62,034 nucleotides of DNA. Source: Crocinitomicaceae bacterium (GTDB taxonomy: Bacteria; Bacteroidota; Bacteroidia; Flavobacteriales_D; Crocinitomicaceae). Positions 18,706-27,541 of the stretch are shown in pieces; the stretch's first letter is position 1, and the number at the start of each line of letters is the position of its first letter. The stretch is from NCBI GenBank assembly GCA_024643725.1, contig JAHEMJ010000016.1, forward strand, positions 1 through 62,034, given 5' to 3'. The position numbers and the translations under genes are program-made. Below the pieces are notes generated by a model, which made no database searches, was not told the origin of the DNA, and was given only the letters and a program-made list of their open reading frames with translations.

Positions 18706-19374
18706 ATGAAAAGTATTTTGACAATTTTATTTGCATCGATGACTTCGATTTTATTTGGACAGCAACAGCATCTTTCCAAATGGGCGATTGGTTTTAATCA
18801 ATCCATTGATGCGAGTTATCGAATCACAAAAGCAAGCTCGGATTTAAGTTGGTTAAAAGAACAACTCGATAGTTCAGAAACTTGGAAAATGGGCTATTCC
18901 TCCAACATCCAAGTATCCTATGACCTGAACGAAAAATTCGCGCTATCGGTTGCTTGTTCCTATGATTCAAAGGGCGAACAGTTGAAGTCTACAGTGCTCA
19001 ACGATATGAGCTATTACAAAACAACGTATCGATACATCGGTATCCCGGTGATGCTCCAATATATGTATCCATTGACAAAAGGCATGTTGATTTTGGGTGC
19101 TGGACCTCAAGTGTTAGGTTCACTAGGAAATGTAGCACACTTGCAAATGAACAATTCAAATAGCGATACGAAGCTAATCATCACGACCCAAGAAAATAAA
19201 TCAATTGTCTTTGGAGCAATGGCGCGATTGGCGTATCAAGTGAATCTGGATAAAAGCACGCAACTTCAATTGGGAATCTTATACAAACAGCAACTTACTA
19301 CTGTAACATCAACTGATCTGCAACGAAAGCTTTTTTCCATCGGATTGCAATTTGGTATATTAAGACATCTTTAG
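18706..19374 (+). CDS. Small outer-membrane beta-barrel protein (PorT-like)
   Basis: The 222 residues have a signal peptide ending ILFGQ (~20) followed by alternating amphipathic strands, for example YRYIGIPVMLQYMYPL, MLILGAGPQVLGSLG, SIVFGAMARLAYQV and KLFSIGLQFGILRHL, typical of the eight-stranded outer membrane beta-barrel (OMP_b-brl_2/PorT) group. It closes the six-gene operon, 10 bp after the FISUMP gene. Specific function unknown; it may serve as anchor or assembly factor for the surface proteins. Confidence 0.8.
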   Translation: MKSILTILFASMTSILFGQQQHLSKWAIGFNQSIDASYRITKASSDLSWLKEQLDSSETWKMGYSSNIQVSYDLNEKFALSVACSYDSKGEQLKSTVLNDMSYYKTTYRYIGIPVMLQYMYPLTKGMLILGAGPQVLGSLGNVAHLQMNNSNSDTKLIITTQENKSIVFGAMARLAYQVNLDKSTQLQLGILYKQQLTTVTSTDLQRKLFSIGLQFGILRHL

Positions 19375-19523
19375 ACACGAAGGGAGATTCAAAAGTTTTT
19401 TTACTCAAGGAAGTAGACTCTTAATATTCCGGTTATTTTACCATCATATATCTTACATTTTGAAGCAACAAAAAGGTATTAAAACAATAATCTACCTTTA
19501 AAATCAACTTCTTATTAAGCGCA

Positions 19524-19531
19524 TAAATTTG
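19524..19531 (+). promoter_or_regulatory. -7 promoter box (TAAATTTG) of the beta-helix gene
   Basis: An exact TAnnTTTG match in the 201-bp gap before the gene at 19576, giving a ~40-nt leader. No good -33 TTTG lies at the expected distance (TTTA at 19497-19500 is the nearest). The rest of the gap is AT-rich without other recognisable features. Confidence 0.4.
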
Positions 19532-19575
19532 TTCTGTAATTTATTTATGTTGTTTAATTATTAAAGAAGAGATTT

Positions 19576-21558
19576 ATGAAATCAAAAAAACATTACTTCA
19601 AATGGTTTGCTATGGCAGCCGTTTCTTTGTTTGTGGGTCAAGAATTGAACGCACAAACAAACATTGGAGCTTCATGCGGTTGCCCATCATTTAGTTCTAG
19701 ACCACAGATTAATATGTCAACCTTAACTGGATTTACTGCAATATCCGGAACATATGGTGGAGAGTTAACTCAAGGAGCAACACTTTCTTGCGCAAACACC
19801 TATGTTTTAGATCAAAAGATTTATATTCCATCTGGACAAACTATTACAATACCTCCTGGAACAGTGATTTTAGGAAAAGATAATTCTGCTCAAGGACCTT
19901 CCTATGCTTCAGCACTAGTGATTGAAAAAGGTGGAAAAATTATCGCCGCTGGAACGGAAGAGTGTCCCATTATCTTTACTGCGCAAGCAGATCCATTAGA
20001 CGGGACTTATCCAATTTACAACAATGGTAAATGGGGTGGAATCGTCATTTTAGGTAAAGCTACAAATAACTTAACTGTTGCTGCGAATGGACCATTCCTT
20101 GCTGGTTCTGGTAATGGAAAATTGGCTGCAGCGGATGGACTTGGGGTAGTTGAAGGATTTGCCACTTCAAATACACAGGATCAATTCGGGGTGAATTTGT
20201 CACTTGGACAAACCTTCGATGACAATGATAACTCTGGTGTAATGAAGTATGTTTCTGTGCGCCACTCCGGAGCTATTTTGTCAGTTGGTTCAGAAATCAA
20301 CGGAATTACACTTGGATCTGTTGGTAGGGGTACAACGTTAGAACACCTTGAAATTGTTTCTTGCGGAGATGATGCAATTGAGTTCTTTGGAGGAACAGTA
20401 AATATTAAATGGGTTACCCAACTTTATGGAAATGATGATATGTTCGATTATGACCTTGGATGGTCAGGAAAATGTCAATTTCTTTTTGGTATGAAAGCAC
20501 CATGGGCAGCAACTGGGACAATTGCAAGTCCAGATTCAGATAATGGATTTGAGTGTGATTCAGATGACCAACAGTCCAATAATACACCAAAGGCTCATCC
20601 GGTGATTTACAATGCAACCATCATTGGAAATGGTAAAACAACAAATACTTCTGACAATAAAGGTCTTGCAGCAATACAAATGAAAGAAGATGCAGAAATC
20701 GAAATCTACAATTCCATTTTTGCCAATTTCAAAAATGGATTGAATCTAGAAAATCCTACTAAAGTTACATACACAAATGGTGATTCTTATGCTAGTTGGT
20801 CAAATAATTCGACCACTGGAACTTTGGCAACGGCAACGGCAACATTGAGCGGTAATACTTTGGGTTCTATTGCAGTTGTAGGTGGTGGTTCTGGTTATAC
20901 TGTAGCTCCATCAGTTCTTATTTCCGGTGGTGGTGGTACTGGAGCGACAGCGACAGCAACAATTTCAGGAGGTGCTGTAACTGGTTTTACAGTTACAAAT
21001 GCGGGAACCGGGTATACATCAACTCCAACAGTAACATTGACTTTCCCTGCATATGCAGCCAATGGTTTACAAACTGTAAAAGTAAAATGTAACACGTTTG
21101 TTGGTATGACGAATCCTTTAACAATCGGCGCCGCAAACTCAACTTCAACTCCTACTTTAATACCTGCTTCAGGTTCAGCTGACTATACACAATTTACAAC
21201 AACAGATAAAAATTCTGTTGTAACTACTTTACCAGGATTTTCAGCAACTACATTGGCTTTCTCAAATATTGCAACTTCAAATGCAATTACCGCTAAAAAT
21301 GATGTAATCCCAACTCCTGCGATTGCTTTAGGTTCAGGATGCCCACAAGCTCCATCTGATGGATTTTATGAGCCAACAACATACCGCGGTGCTTTTGGTT
21401 CTGAAAATGACAATTGGTTAACAGATTGGTCTTATTCAAATCTAGTTGGTGCTATCAAAGGAATTGTAGCTTGTCCTACAGATTTAAATCTTGATGGAGT
21501 TACTGACGTGAACGACTTCTTGATTTTTGCTCCTGCATTTGGAACTTCTTGTAACTAA
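19576..21558 (+). CDS. Secreted parallel beta-helix-like protein with dockerin-like C-terminus
   Basis: The 660 residues have a signal peptide ending LNAQ (~27) and a repetitive beta-helix-like body (~60-400; [68 protein letters not shown]) of a family often found near TonB receptors in Bacteroidota. Residues ~415-493 are a Gly/Thr-rich insert ([31 protein letters not shown]) like modules of phage tail fibres; helix-type sequence resumes after it. The C-terminus (~634-660, [16 protein letters not shown]) is a single dockerin-type calcium loop. No sorting domain is present. It is separated from the preceding operon by its own promoter and ends at a terminator. Confidence 0.82.
   Translation: MKSKKHYFKWFAMAAVSLFVGQELNAQTNIGASCGCPSFSSRPQINMSTLTGFTAISGTYGGELTQGATLSCANTYVLDQKIYIPSGQTITIPPGTVILGKDNSAQGPSYASALVIEKGGKIIAAGTEECPIIFTAQADPLDGTYPIYNNGKWGGIVILGKATNNLTVAANGPFLAGSGNGKLAAADGLGVVEGFATSNTQDQFGVNLSLGQTFDDNDNSGVMKYVSVRHSGAILSVGSEINGITLGSVGRGTTLEHLEIVSCGDDAIEFFGGTVNIKWVTQLYGNDDMFDYDLGWSGKCQFLFGMKAPWAATGTIASPDSDNGFECDSDDQQSNNTPKAHPVIYNATIIGNGKTTNTSDNKGLAAIQMKEDAEIEIYNSIFANFKNGLNLENPTKVTYTNGDSYASWSNNSTTGTLATATATLSGNTLGSIAVVGGGSGYTVAPSVLISGGGGTGATATATISGGAVTGFTVTNAGTGYTSTPTVTLTFPAYAANGLQTVKVKCNTFVGMTNPLTIGAANSTSTPTLIPASGSADYTQFTTTDKNSVVTTLPGFSATTLAFSNIATSNAITAKNDVIPTPAIALGSGCPQAPSDGFYEPTTYRGAFGSENDNWLTDWSYSNLVGAIKGIVACPTDLNLDGVTDVNDFLIFAPAFGTSCN
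20822..21054 (+). repeat. Inserted phage-tail-like beta module inside the beta-helix gene
   Basis: This in-frame stretch (~78 residues) encodes two imperfect copies of a GSGYT.aP.v.[13 protein letters not shown] motif. Beta-helix sequence flanks it on both sides (FKNGLNLEN before, [15 protein letters not shown] after), so it looks like a module inserted in the domain. Confidence 0.5.
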
Positions 21559-21569
21559 AATTAAAAAAC

Positions 21570-21608
21570 AAAGCGCTCATCTGCCTTCGAAAACTGGTGA
21601 GCGCTTTT
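21570..21608 (+). terminator. Rho-independent terminator after the beta-helix gene
   Basis: AAAGCGCTCA pairs with TGAGCGCTTT around an ~18-nt loop, followed by TTTTAATC. It lies between the stop at 21558 and the ATG at 21621, so copy 4 is probably transcribed partly by read-through or from a promoter I cannot see. Confidence 0.75.
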
Positions 21609-21620
21609 AATCAAAATGTT

Positions 21621-24600
21621 ATGAAAACACTTAATTTATTAACGAAGATATTCGTTTTATTTTTCTCTGCAAACTCTTTTGCGCAGGGATTAGAAGGAAT
21701 CATAGTGGAGAAATACTATATTCCGAACGCGGCAGACGTTGCGAATGCAACTTCAAATGGTGCCGTTACCCCATTAACAACAAATTCAGTGGTATACCGT
21801 GTGTATGTTGACATGGCTGCGGGATATAAATTCTCTCAGTTGTATGGAAACGCTTCACACAACTTAACAGTAAATACCACAACAGCATTTTATAACGACC
21901 CATCTTATGGTGTTTCCGTTAACCCAGGAACAATTTCATTAACGAACTTAATGAAAAACACAACCTTGATTGACTCTTATTTCACAACTGGTGGTGCCGG
22001 TGGTGGCAAAGCAGGAGTTATGAAAACGGAAGATACGGATGGATCAGTTGGAAATACACAAAGCATCTTAGCGAATAACCCTGGTGGATGCTATGGTTTG
22101 CCAATTACGGGAAGTGGTTCTCAAGATGGTTTGTTGCCAAGTTCTGCTTCCACTTATGTTGTTCCTAATTCACTTGGTTTACCAACGTCAATCAATGTAT
22201 TAGATCAAACAAACGGTGGTGCAATCGTGATTACAAATGGTTCAATTGCGGCACTTGGTGGTGTTGTAGGACCAACATCTTCAAACAAAGTACTTATTGG
22301 ACAATTCACGACAAATGGAGTTTTCACGTTTGCCTTAAACGTTCAAATCGTGAATATTTCCACAGGTTTGGCTGAAAATTATGTGGCTTCAAATCCAACT
22401 GGAAGTGAGTTAACGCATGCTTCATTGACTTTGGCAGCAAATACACCTCCTACGATTTCATTAACGGCGAGTCCTTCTACTTCAGGAGTGATCACAAATA
22501 CGTCCATGACATTAACTGCAACGGCAGCAGATGTAAACGGTGGAACTGTAACAGGTGTTGAGTTTTTCGTAGACGGTGTTTCAATCGGAACGGGTACTTT
22601 AGCTTCTGGAAACAGCACGAGTGGTACATATACAAAAACGTATGTTGCTTCTGTAAATGGTTCACATGTGATTACGGCAAAAGCAACGGATAACGACTGT
22701 GCGTCAACAACAACTTCAAATTATAACATTACAGTTGCTGCCAACCAAGCACCAGTCGTATCAAACTTAACGGCACCGGCTACTGCTTATTTGAGTTCAA
22801 CGGTGAACTTTACATGTACGGCTACTGACCAAGATGGTACAGTTGCTTCAGTTGAGTTTTTTGTGAATGGTGTTTCTATCGGAACAGATAATACAAGTCC
22901 TTACTCTTTTTCATACACAACTTCATCATCTGTAAGTGGTTCATATTCTGTTCAAGCGAAAGCAACGGATAACCTTGGATTAGTTGGTGCTTTTGCTTCA
23001 ACCACGATGAGTGTAATGGCTAACACGCCTCCAACATGTGTCTTGACGAATCCAACCTCAAGTCAATTGATCACTGCACCGACAGTCGTTACGTTACAAG
23101 CGACAGCTTCCGATAATGATGGAGTTGCTGGAGTTGATTTCTATGTAAATGGAACGTTAGTAGGTTCAGATGCAACGAGCCCATATTCATTTGACTGGAC
23201 AAGTACTCCGGGAATTAAAACATTCTATGCGAAAGCAACGGATACGTATGGTGCTTATACAAACTCAACGAACGTTACCATCGATATCGCTGATCCAAAT
23301 GCATTGCCATACAAAATCAAAAACAATACACAATATTGTGATGTTTCTACGTATTGTATGCCAGTAGCTGTTGCTCAAACGTATACAGTTGATAACGTAA
23401 TTGGTTATGATGTGATCTTGAATTACGATGCGTCTAAATTGACTCCAACTGGAAACGTAACCGTAAACAATGGATTGATCAATCCAAACTACGTTGAAAC
23501 AGCGGTTTCAATCAATGCGCCATCTGGAAGTAATGGCAGCATGCAAATTTCTCTTTACTTGAATAGCAATGCTCCATCAACGGCTGAATTTAATGGAACA
23601 AATACAGATATCTTCTGTGTTCAATTTGCAAAAACAGCTGGATTCAACCCTCTTGATTCTGCAGCATTATCTATCTCCTCGATCCAAGAAAGTTACTATA
23701 CAGGTGTTATTTTGAAAACAGCAAATGCTGGTAAAGCATACTCGATCAAAAACACAACGTATGAAGGTAATTTAGAGTTTTGGTCAGATAACCAAGCAAT
23801 TAAATACAACACGGCTTCTCCGAGCTCTTATTTAATTACAAACGTATACGGATCAATGTCTACAACAGGAACAGCAACATCTGGTGCTACTGCGGTGACC
23901 ATTCCTAATTCAGTAACTGGAGTAGTTGCAGGTATGAAAGTAGTTGCAAATGGTGTTCCAGCTGGAACAACGGTAGCAAGTATTTCTGGTAACACAGTAA
24001 CCTTGTCTGCAGCAACAACTGCAGCGTTATCTTCAACTGCTATGACGTTCGTTTCTGCAACAGCTGTTCAACCGAATTTGACTGGTAACTTTACACATTC
24101 GTTATTAAATGGACAAGATGTTCGCATCGAGCGTGATATCGCCAATATTAATTCCGTTCAGTTATTAGTAAATGCAGCAGATGCAGTATTGGCTAAAACC
24201 TTGTTATTGAATGGAAACTTTACACCATCAGTTTATCAAATCATGGCATTAGACGTGAACTTGGATGGCGTAGTGAGTGCAGGAGATATCTCTCAAATCA
24301 AACAACGTGCGACGTTAACAATTCCTGAATTCCGTCAAGCATGGAACTACAATGCGGCAGGTGTTTCTAACGGCCAACCTTCTAAAGACTGGGTATTTGT
24401 AGATAAAACACGTGTGACTTCAGATGCAGCTTACCAAATTTCTGCTACGTTCCCAGCGAATGATGGAACAGGTTATTCTAAATCTCATGTACCGGTAGCA
24501 CCATTTAATTTGGCTGCGAATGTAACAAACTACTCAACATGTCCAATCGTTGAGACGGAAACGTACAAAGGAATCATGTTAGGAGATGTGAACGCTAGTT

Positions 24601-25256
24601 ATGCTACGTTTACGGCGAATGGTATCTTGAAATCAGACAATGGCGCAGTAGTTTTAGACTTGGCTTCAGCAGTGAAAGAAGGAACTACATTTAGAATTCC
24701 AGTTTCTTTCGAATCAACAGAAGCTACGAATGCATTAGACTTTGCAGTTCGTTTCAATGAGAACAATGTTTCTTTCACTGAATTAAATAATGTAGCAGTT
24801 GGAATGGAAGCAAATGCGTTCATGAATGAAACAGATCGTACTTTCCGTTTCACAGGATTTGATGTGGCTAACTTTACAGTAGGTGCTACTGTTGCTGAGT
24901 TAGTGTTGCAATCAAACAACGAAACAATTTCTGCAAAAGACATCATTGCTGATTTAGCTTTATTAAATGGTAAACCAGTTGATGTGAAATTTGAGAAATC
25001 AAGTGAAGCAATTCAATCCGTATTTAATGTTTCTATCTACCCGAATCCATCTAATGGTGCATTCTCTGTTCAAGCAACAGAAAACGCAACAGTGGATGTA
25101 TACGATATGAATGGTAAACAAATCATTGCAAGCCAAGTGATCTCTTCTAATGGAAAAGTGAACATTGACTTGAACAACGTTGAGGCAGGTGTATATTTAG
25201 TACGTGTACAAAATGATGCATTCAGCACAACAAAAAGAATCGTTATTGAAAAATAA
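21621..25256 (+). CDS. Giant T9SS surface protein: unnamed domain copy 4, three Ig-like, two cohesin-like and a dockerin-like module
   Basis: I choose the ATG at 21621 because the earlier start (GTG at 21597) lies in the terminator; this gives 1211 residues. Order: signal peptide (~1-22); unnamed domain copy 4 (~22-272; GLEGIIVEKYYIPNAADVA, LIGQFTTNGVFTFALN); three Ig-like repeats (~275-373, 373-465, 468-557) each with VEFFV(D/N)G.SIG-type strands; a cohesin-like beta-sandwich (~560-707, VIGYDVILNYDASKLTP); a beta insert (~747-816); a dockerin-like loop (~872-895, ALDVNLDGVVSAGDISQIK) with its second half near 985 (GIMLGDVNAS); a second cohesin-like sandwich (~1000-1125); and a type A sorting domain (~1136-1211, SIYPNPSNGAF). 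Domain names other than the sorting domain rest on pattern resemblance. Confidence 0.88.
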   Translation: MKTLNLLTKIFVLFFSANSFAQGLEGIIVEKYYIPNAADVANATSNGAVTPLTTNSVVYRVYVDMAAGYKFSQLYGNASHNLTVNTTTAFYNDPSYGVSVNPGTISLTNLMKNTTLIDSYFTTGGAGGGKAGVMKTEDTDGSVGNTQSILANNPGGCYGLPITGSGSQDGLLPSSASTYVVPNSLGLPTSINVLDQTNGGAIVITNGSIAALGGVVGPTSSNKVLIGQFTTNGVFTFALNVQIVNISTGLAENYVASNPTGSELTHASLTLAANTPPTISLTASPSTSGVITNTSMTLTATAADVNGGTVTGVEFFVDGVSIGTGTLASGNSTSGTYTKTYVASVNGSHVITAKATDNDCASTTTSNYNITVAANQAPVVSNLTAPATAYLSSTVNFTCTATDQDGTVASVEFFVNGVSIGTDNTSPYSFSYTTSSSVSGSYSVQAKATDNLGLVGAFASTTMSVMANTPPTCVLTNPTSSQLITAPTVVTLQATASDNDGVAGVDFYVNGTLVGSDATSPYSFDWTSTPGIKTFYAKATDTYGAYTNSTNVTIDIADPNALPYKIKNNTQYCDVSTYCMPVAVAQTYTVDNVIGYDVILNYDASKLTPTGNVTVNNGLINPNYVETAVSINAPSGSNGSMQISLYLNSNAPSTAEFNGTNTDIFCVQFAKTAGFNPLDSAALSISSIQESYYTGVILKTANAGKAYSIKNTTYEGNLEFWSDNQAIKYNTASPSSYLITNVYGSMSTTGTATSGATAVTIPNSVTGVVAGMKVVANGVPAGTTVASISGNTVTLSAATTAALSSTAMTFVSATAVQPNLTGNFTHSLLNGQDVRIERDIANINSVQLLVNAADAVLAKTLLLNGNFTPSVYQIMALDVNLDGVVSAGDISQIKQRATLTIPEFRQAWNYNAAGVSNGQPSKDWVFVDKTRVTSDAAYQISATFPANDGTGYSKSHVPVAPFNLAANVTNYSTCPIVETETYKGIMLGDVNASYATFTANGILKSDNGAVVLDLASAVKEGTTFRIPVSFESTEATNALDFAVRFNENNVSFTELNNVAVGMEANAFMNETDRTFRFTGFDVANFTVGATVAELVLQSNNETISAKDIIADLALLNGKPVDVKFEKSSEAIQSVFNVSIYPNPSNGAFSVQATENATVDVYDMNGKQIIASQVISSNGKVNIDLNNVEAGVYLVRVQNDAFSTTKRIVIEK
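23862..24068 (+). repeat. Inserted beta module inside the giant surface gene
   Basis: In frame it encodes ~69 Thr/Ala/Val-rich residues (GATAVTIPNSVTGVVAGMKV, VPAGTTVASISGNTVTLS) unlike the flanking sequence, and similar to the short 'v..G.gi..GTtV..I.gntVtLS' modules of phage tail proteins. The surrounding domain appears to continue on both sides (YLITNVYGS before, NLTGNFTHSLLNGQDV after). Confidence 0.45.
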
Positions 25257-25282
25257 TTTTTCTTCTTTCTTTTTATCTAAAG

Positions 25283-25323
25283 TAAGTCGCAGCCGAAAGG
25301 TTGCGACTTATTTCGTTTTATTT
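25283..25323 (+). terminator. Rho-independent terminator after the giant surface gene
   Basis: TAAGTCGCA and TGCGACTTA form a stem with loop GCCGAAAGGT, followed by T-rich sequence. It separates this gene from the one starting at 25341. Confidence 0.75.
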
Positions 25324-25340
25324 TTTTAATACTTTTTGCC

Positions 25341-26579
25341 ATGAACAAAATCTTACTTTTCATCTTCGTAGTTAGCTTGCAACAAGTAGCTTTTTCACAA
25401 AATCACTTGCAAAAACCTCATCAGGAAAAAGCATTAAACGACACCATTATTTTTGACATCAATCAAGCGGTGTATTCAAATGCCGGTGGAATAAATTACA
25501 TCGAGTTCCCGGTCATCCTAAAGTCTTCAAATTTGGCGATTAATTCTTTTGACTTTTGGTTTCAGTTTGACCTGAATAAAATGACTTACGAATCAACAAC
25601 GTCGCTCATTACTGGTTTGGATGCATTTAGTAATTACAATGCAACGAATTTTTATTTGAGTAATACAAGCTCTGGAACTTCGATTACATTTAACATGCCG
25701 TTGAATATTCCGGTGATAAAATTGAAGTTCGTTCTAGCGACTGCCTGTACAGAAATTACAGCAAATGACTTTTCAAATGTGACGACATTATTTGATGGCG
25801 ATGTGAGCTCCTATAAATTTGTCGCACCAACGGAACAACCCATACAACTAGTATCTCCCGATCCATTGTGCACACATAATTTTATTGGTTTCACGTATCC
25901 TTCAACCATTTATGGACAAGCCATAACCGCTTATCAATGGAATTTCGGAAACGGCGATTTGAGTACACAACAAACCGATAGTACCCAATATGTACAAGGT
26001 GCTTACACCGTAAGCCTAAACGTAACAACAACGGATGGTTGCACGCATACGTTGAATAGAGATGTGACCATCCTTGAAGGTCCTCAAGCGGCGTTTTCAG
26101 CGGTATTCAATTCGGGCCTAAATGCTCAGGTGTTTACGGATCAATCTACCATTTTATCTGGAAACATCAATCAATATGAATGGAATTATGGTGATGCATC
26201 ACCGAATGAATTCATTCAAAATCCGACTCACTCCTATCAAAATGCTGGATCGTATTTAGTTACCTTAACCGTTACTTCTGATAATGGATGTTCCAACTCT
26301 TACGATTCCATCGTCTCTTCTTCAGACGGAATCTTTGAGTTGGATTTCTATTCGATGGCGCTGTCTCCAAATCCAAGTATGGAGAATTGCCAGATTGTTG
26401 CTGATCGCTATTTTGTAGGAACAATGATCATTGAAAACATGAATGGTCAAGTGGTATGTGAGAGATCTGTTCAGGGAAGTCAGTTCCCAGTGGATTTAAC
26501 GTCATATGCAAAAGGAACGTATGTCGTAAAAATGACAAATCAAATCGGACAAAAATCCTTCAAGGTTATTAAAATGTAA
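25341..26579 (+). CDS. T9SS surface protein with cohesin-like and two PKD domains
   Basis: The 412 residues have a signal peptide ending VAFSQ (~20), a cohesin-like beta-sandwich (~33-165, NYIEFPVILKSSNLAINSFD and VIKLKFVLATACTEIT), two PKD domains (~172-245, YQWNFGNGDLSTQQ; ~247-325, YEWNYGDASPNEFIQNPTHS with VTLTVTSDNGCSNSYDSIV) and a type A sorting domain (~335-412, MALSPNPSMENCQI ... VVKMTNQIGQKSFKVIKM). PKD domains mediate protein or sugar contacts outside the cell. It is the last plus-strand gene of the surface cluster, 84 bp after copy 4 with a terminator between them. Confidence 0.86.
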   Translation: MNKILLFIFVVSLQQVAFSQNHLQKPHQEKALNDTIIFDINQAVYSNAGGINYIEFPVILKSSNLAINSFDFWFQFDLNKMTYESTTSLITGLDAFSNYNATNFYLSNTSSGTSITFNMPLNIPVIKLKFVLATACTEITANDFSNVTTLFDGDVSSYKFVAPTEQPIQLVSPDPLCTHNFIGFTYPSTIYGQAITAYQWNFGNGDLSTQQTDSTQYVQGAYTVSLNVTTTDGCTHTLNRDVTILEGPQAAFSAVFNSGLNAQVFTDQSTILSGNINQYEWNYGDASPNEFIQNPTHSYQNAGSYLVTLTVTSDNGCSNSYDSIVSSSDGIFELDFYSMALSPNPSMENCQIVADRYFVGTMIIENMNGQVVCERSVQGSQFPVDLTSYAKGTYVVKMTNQIGQKSFKVIKM

Positions 26580-26686
26580 CGCCAATATTACTGTACACAA
26601 CAGTATATGGAAAAGGTTTTTACATGATAAACTTCTCTTAAAACTAAAGAAACATCCCGTGCGCAACTTTGAATAAAATTTAAAGC

Positions 26687-27541
26687 ATGCAACTAAAACG
26701 GGATGTTGAATTAGTGGTGATTTCAGATGTTCATTTGGGCACATACGGTGCAAGAGCAAGTGAACTTGTCAGCTACCTTCGGTCTATTCAACCGAAAACA
26801 TTGGTCCTAAATGGGGACATCATCGATATTTGGCAATTTAGCAAGCACTATTTCCCCGCAGACCACATGCAAGTGCTCAAGGAAATTACTTCCTTACTCT
26901 CAAAAGGAACCAAAGTCTATTACATTACAGGAAATCACGATGAAATGCTCCGAAAGTTCAAAGGATTCAGTATGGGGAACTTTGAGATTCAGAATAAATT
27001 GATTCTTCCTCTATCAACCGGAACCACGTGGATTTTCCACGGGGATGTTTTTGACACCACCATGAAACACTCCAAGTGGATTGCTAAATTGGGTGGAAAA
27101 GGTTACGACCTATTGATTATCCTCAACACCGTGGTCAATTGGTTCAGTGAAAAATTAGGACGCGGACGTGTTTCTTTATCCAAAAAAGTAAAAGATAGCG
27201 TGAAGGGTGTGATCAAATTCGTCAATAACTTCGAAGAAACAGCAGCTGAAATCGCGATCAATAATGGATATCAATTCGTCGTGTGTGGACACATCCATCA
27301 TCCGCAAATGAAAAAAATGACCAATGCGCAAGGCGAATCGGTGATGTACTTAAATTCCGGTGATTGGGTGGAAAATTCCACCGCTTTGGAATATCATGAA
27401 GATCAATGGACCCTTTATAAGCATGTGCCTAAATCGGGCGATTTTACCGTGAAAGAAGAAGCAGCTTCTTTTAAAAGTGCCTTGAGTTATGATCAATTGC
27501 TTCAAGAAGTGGTGTCAGGATTAAACTTTGATGCGCAATGA
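26687..27541 (+). CDS. UDP-2,3-diacylglucosamine diphosphatase-like metallophosphoesterase
   Basis: A calcineurin-like phosphoesterase of 284 residues with all metal-ligand motifs: SDVHLG at ~12-17, LNGDIIDIW ~40-48, TGNHDE ~84-89, HGDVFD ~117-122 and CGHIHHPQ ~204-211. The layout resembles the LpxH branch, which hydrolyses UDP-2,3-diacylglucosamine in lipid A synthesis at the inner membrane face. In this phylum such paralogues are not all true LpxH, so the substrate is inferred. Its stop overlaps the next start (ATGA, 27538-27541), linking it to a glycosyltransferase. Confidence 0.87.
   Translation: MQLKRDVELVVISDVHLGTYGARASELVSYLRSIQPKTLVLNGDIIDIWQFSKHYFPADHMQVLKEITSLLSKGTKVYYITGNHDEMLRKFKGFSMGNFEIQNKLILPLSTGTTWIFHGDVFDTTMKHSKWIAKLGGKGYDLLIILNTVVNWFSEKLGRGRVSLSKKVKDSVKGVIKFVNNFEETAAEIAINNGYQFVVCGHIHHPQMKKMTNAQGESVMYLNSGDWVENSTALEYHEDQWTLYKHVPKSGDFTVKEEAASFKSALSYDQLLQEVVSGLNFDAQ

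Noticed and set aside
26595..26616. Short inverted repeat (TACTGT/ACAGTA) after the cohesin/PKD gene
   Set aside because: Stem is short and lacks a T run, so I do not call it a terminator.
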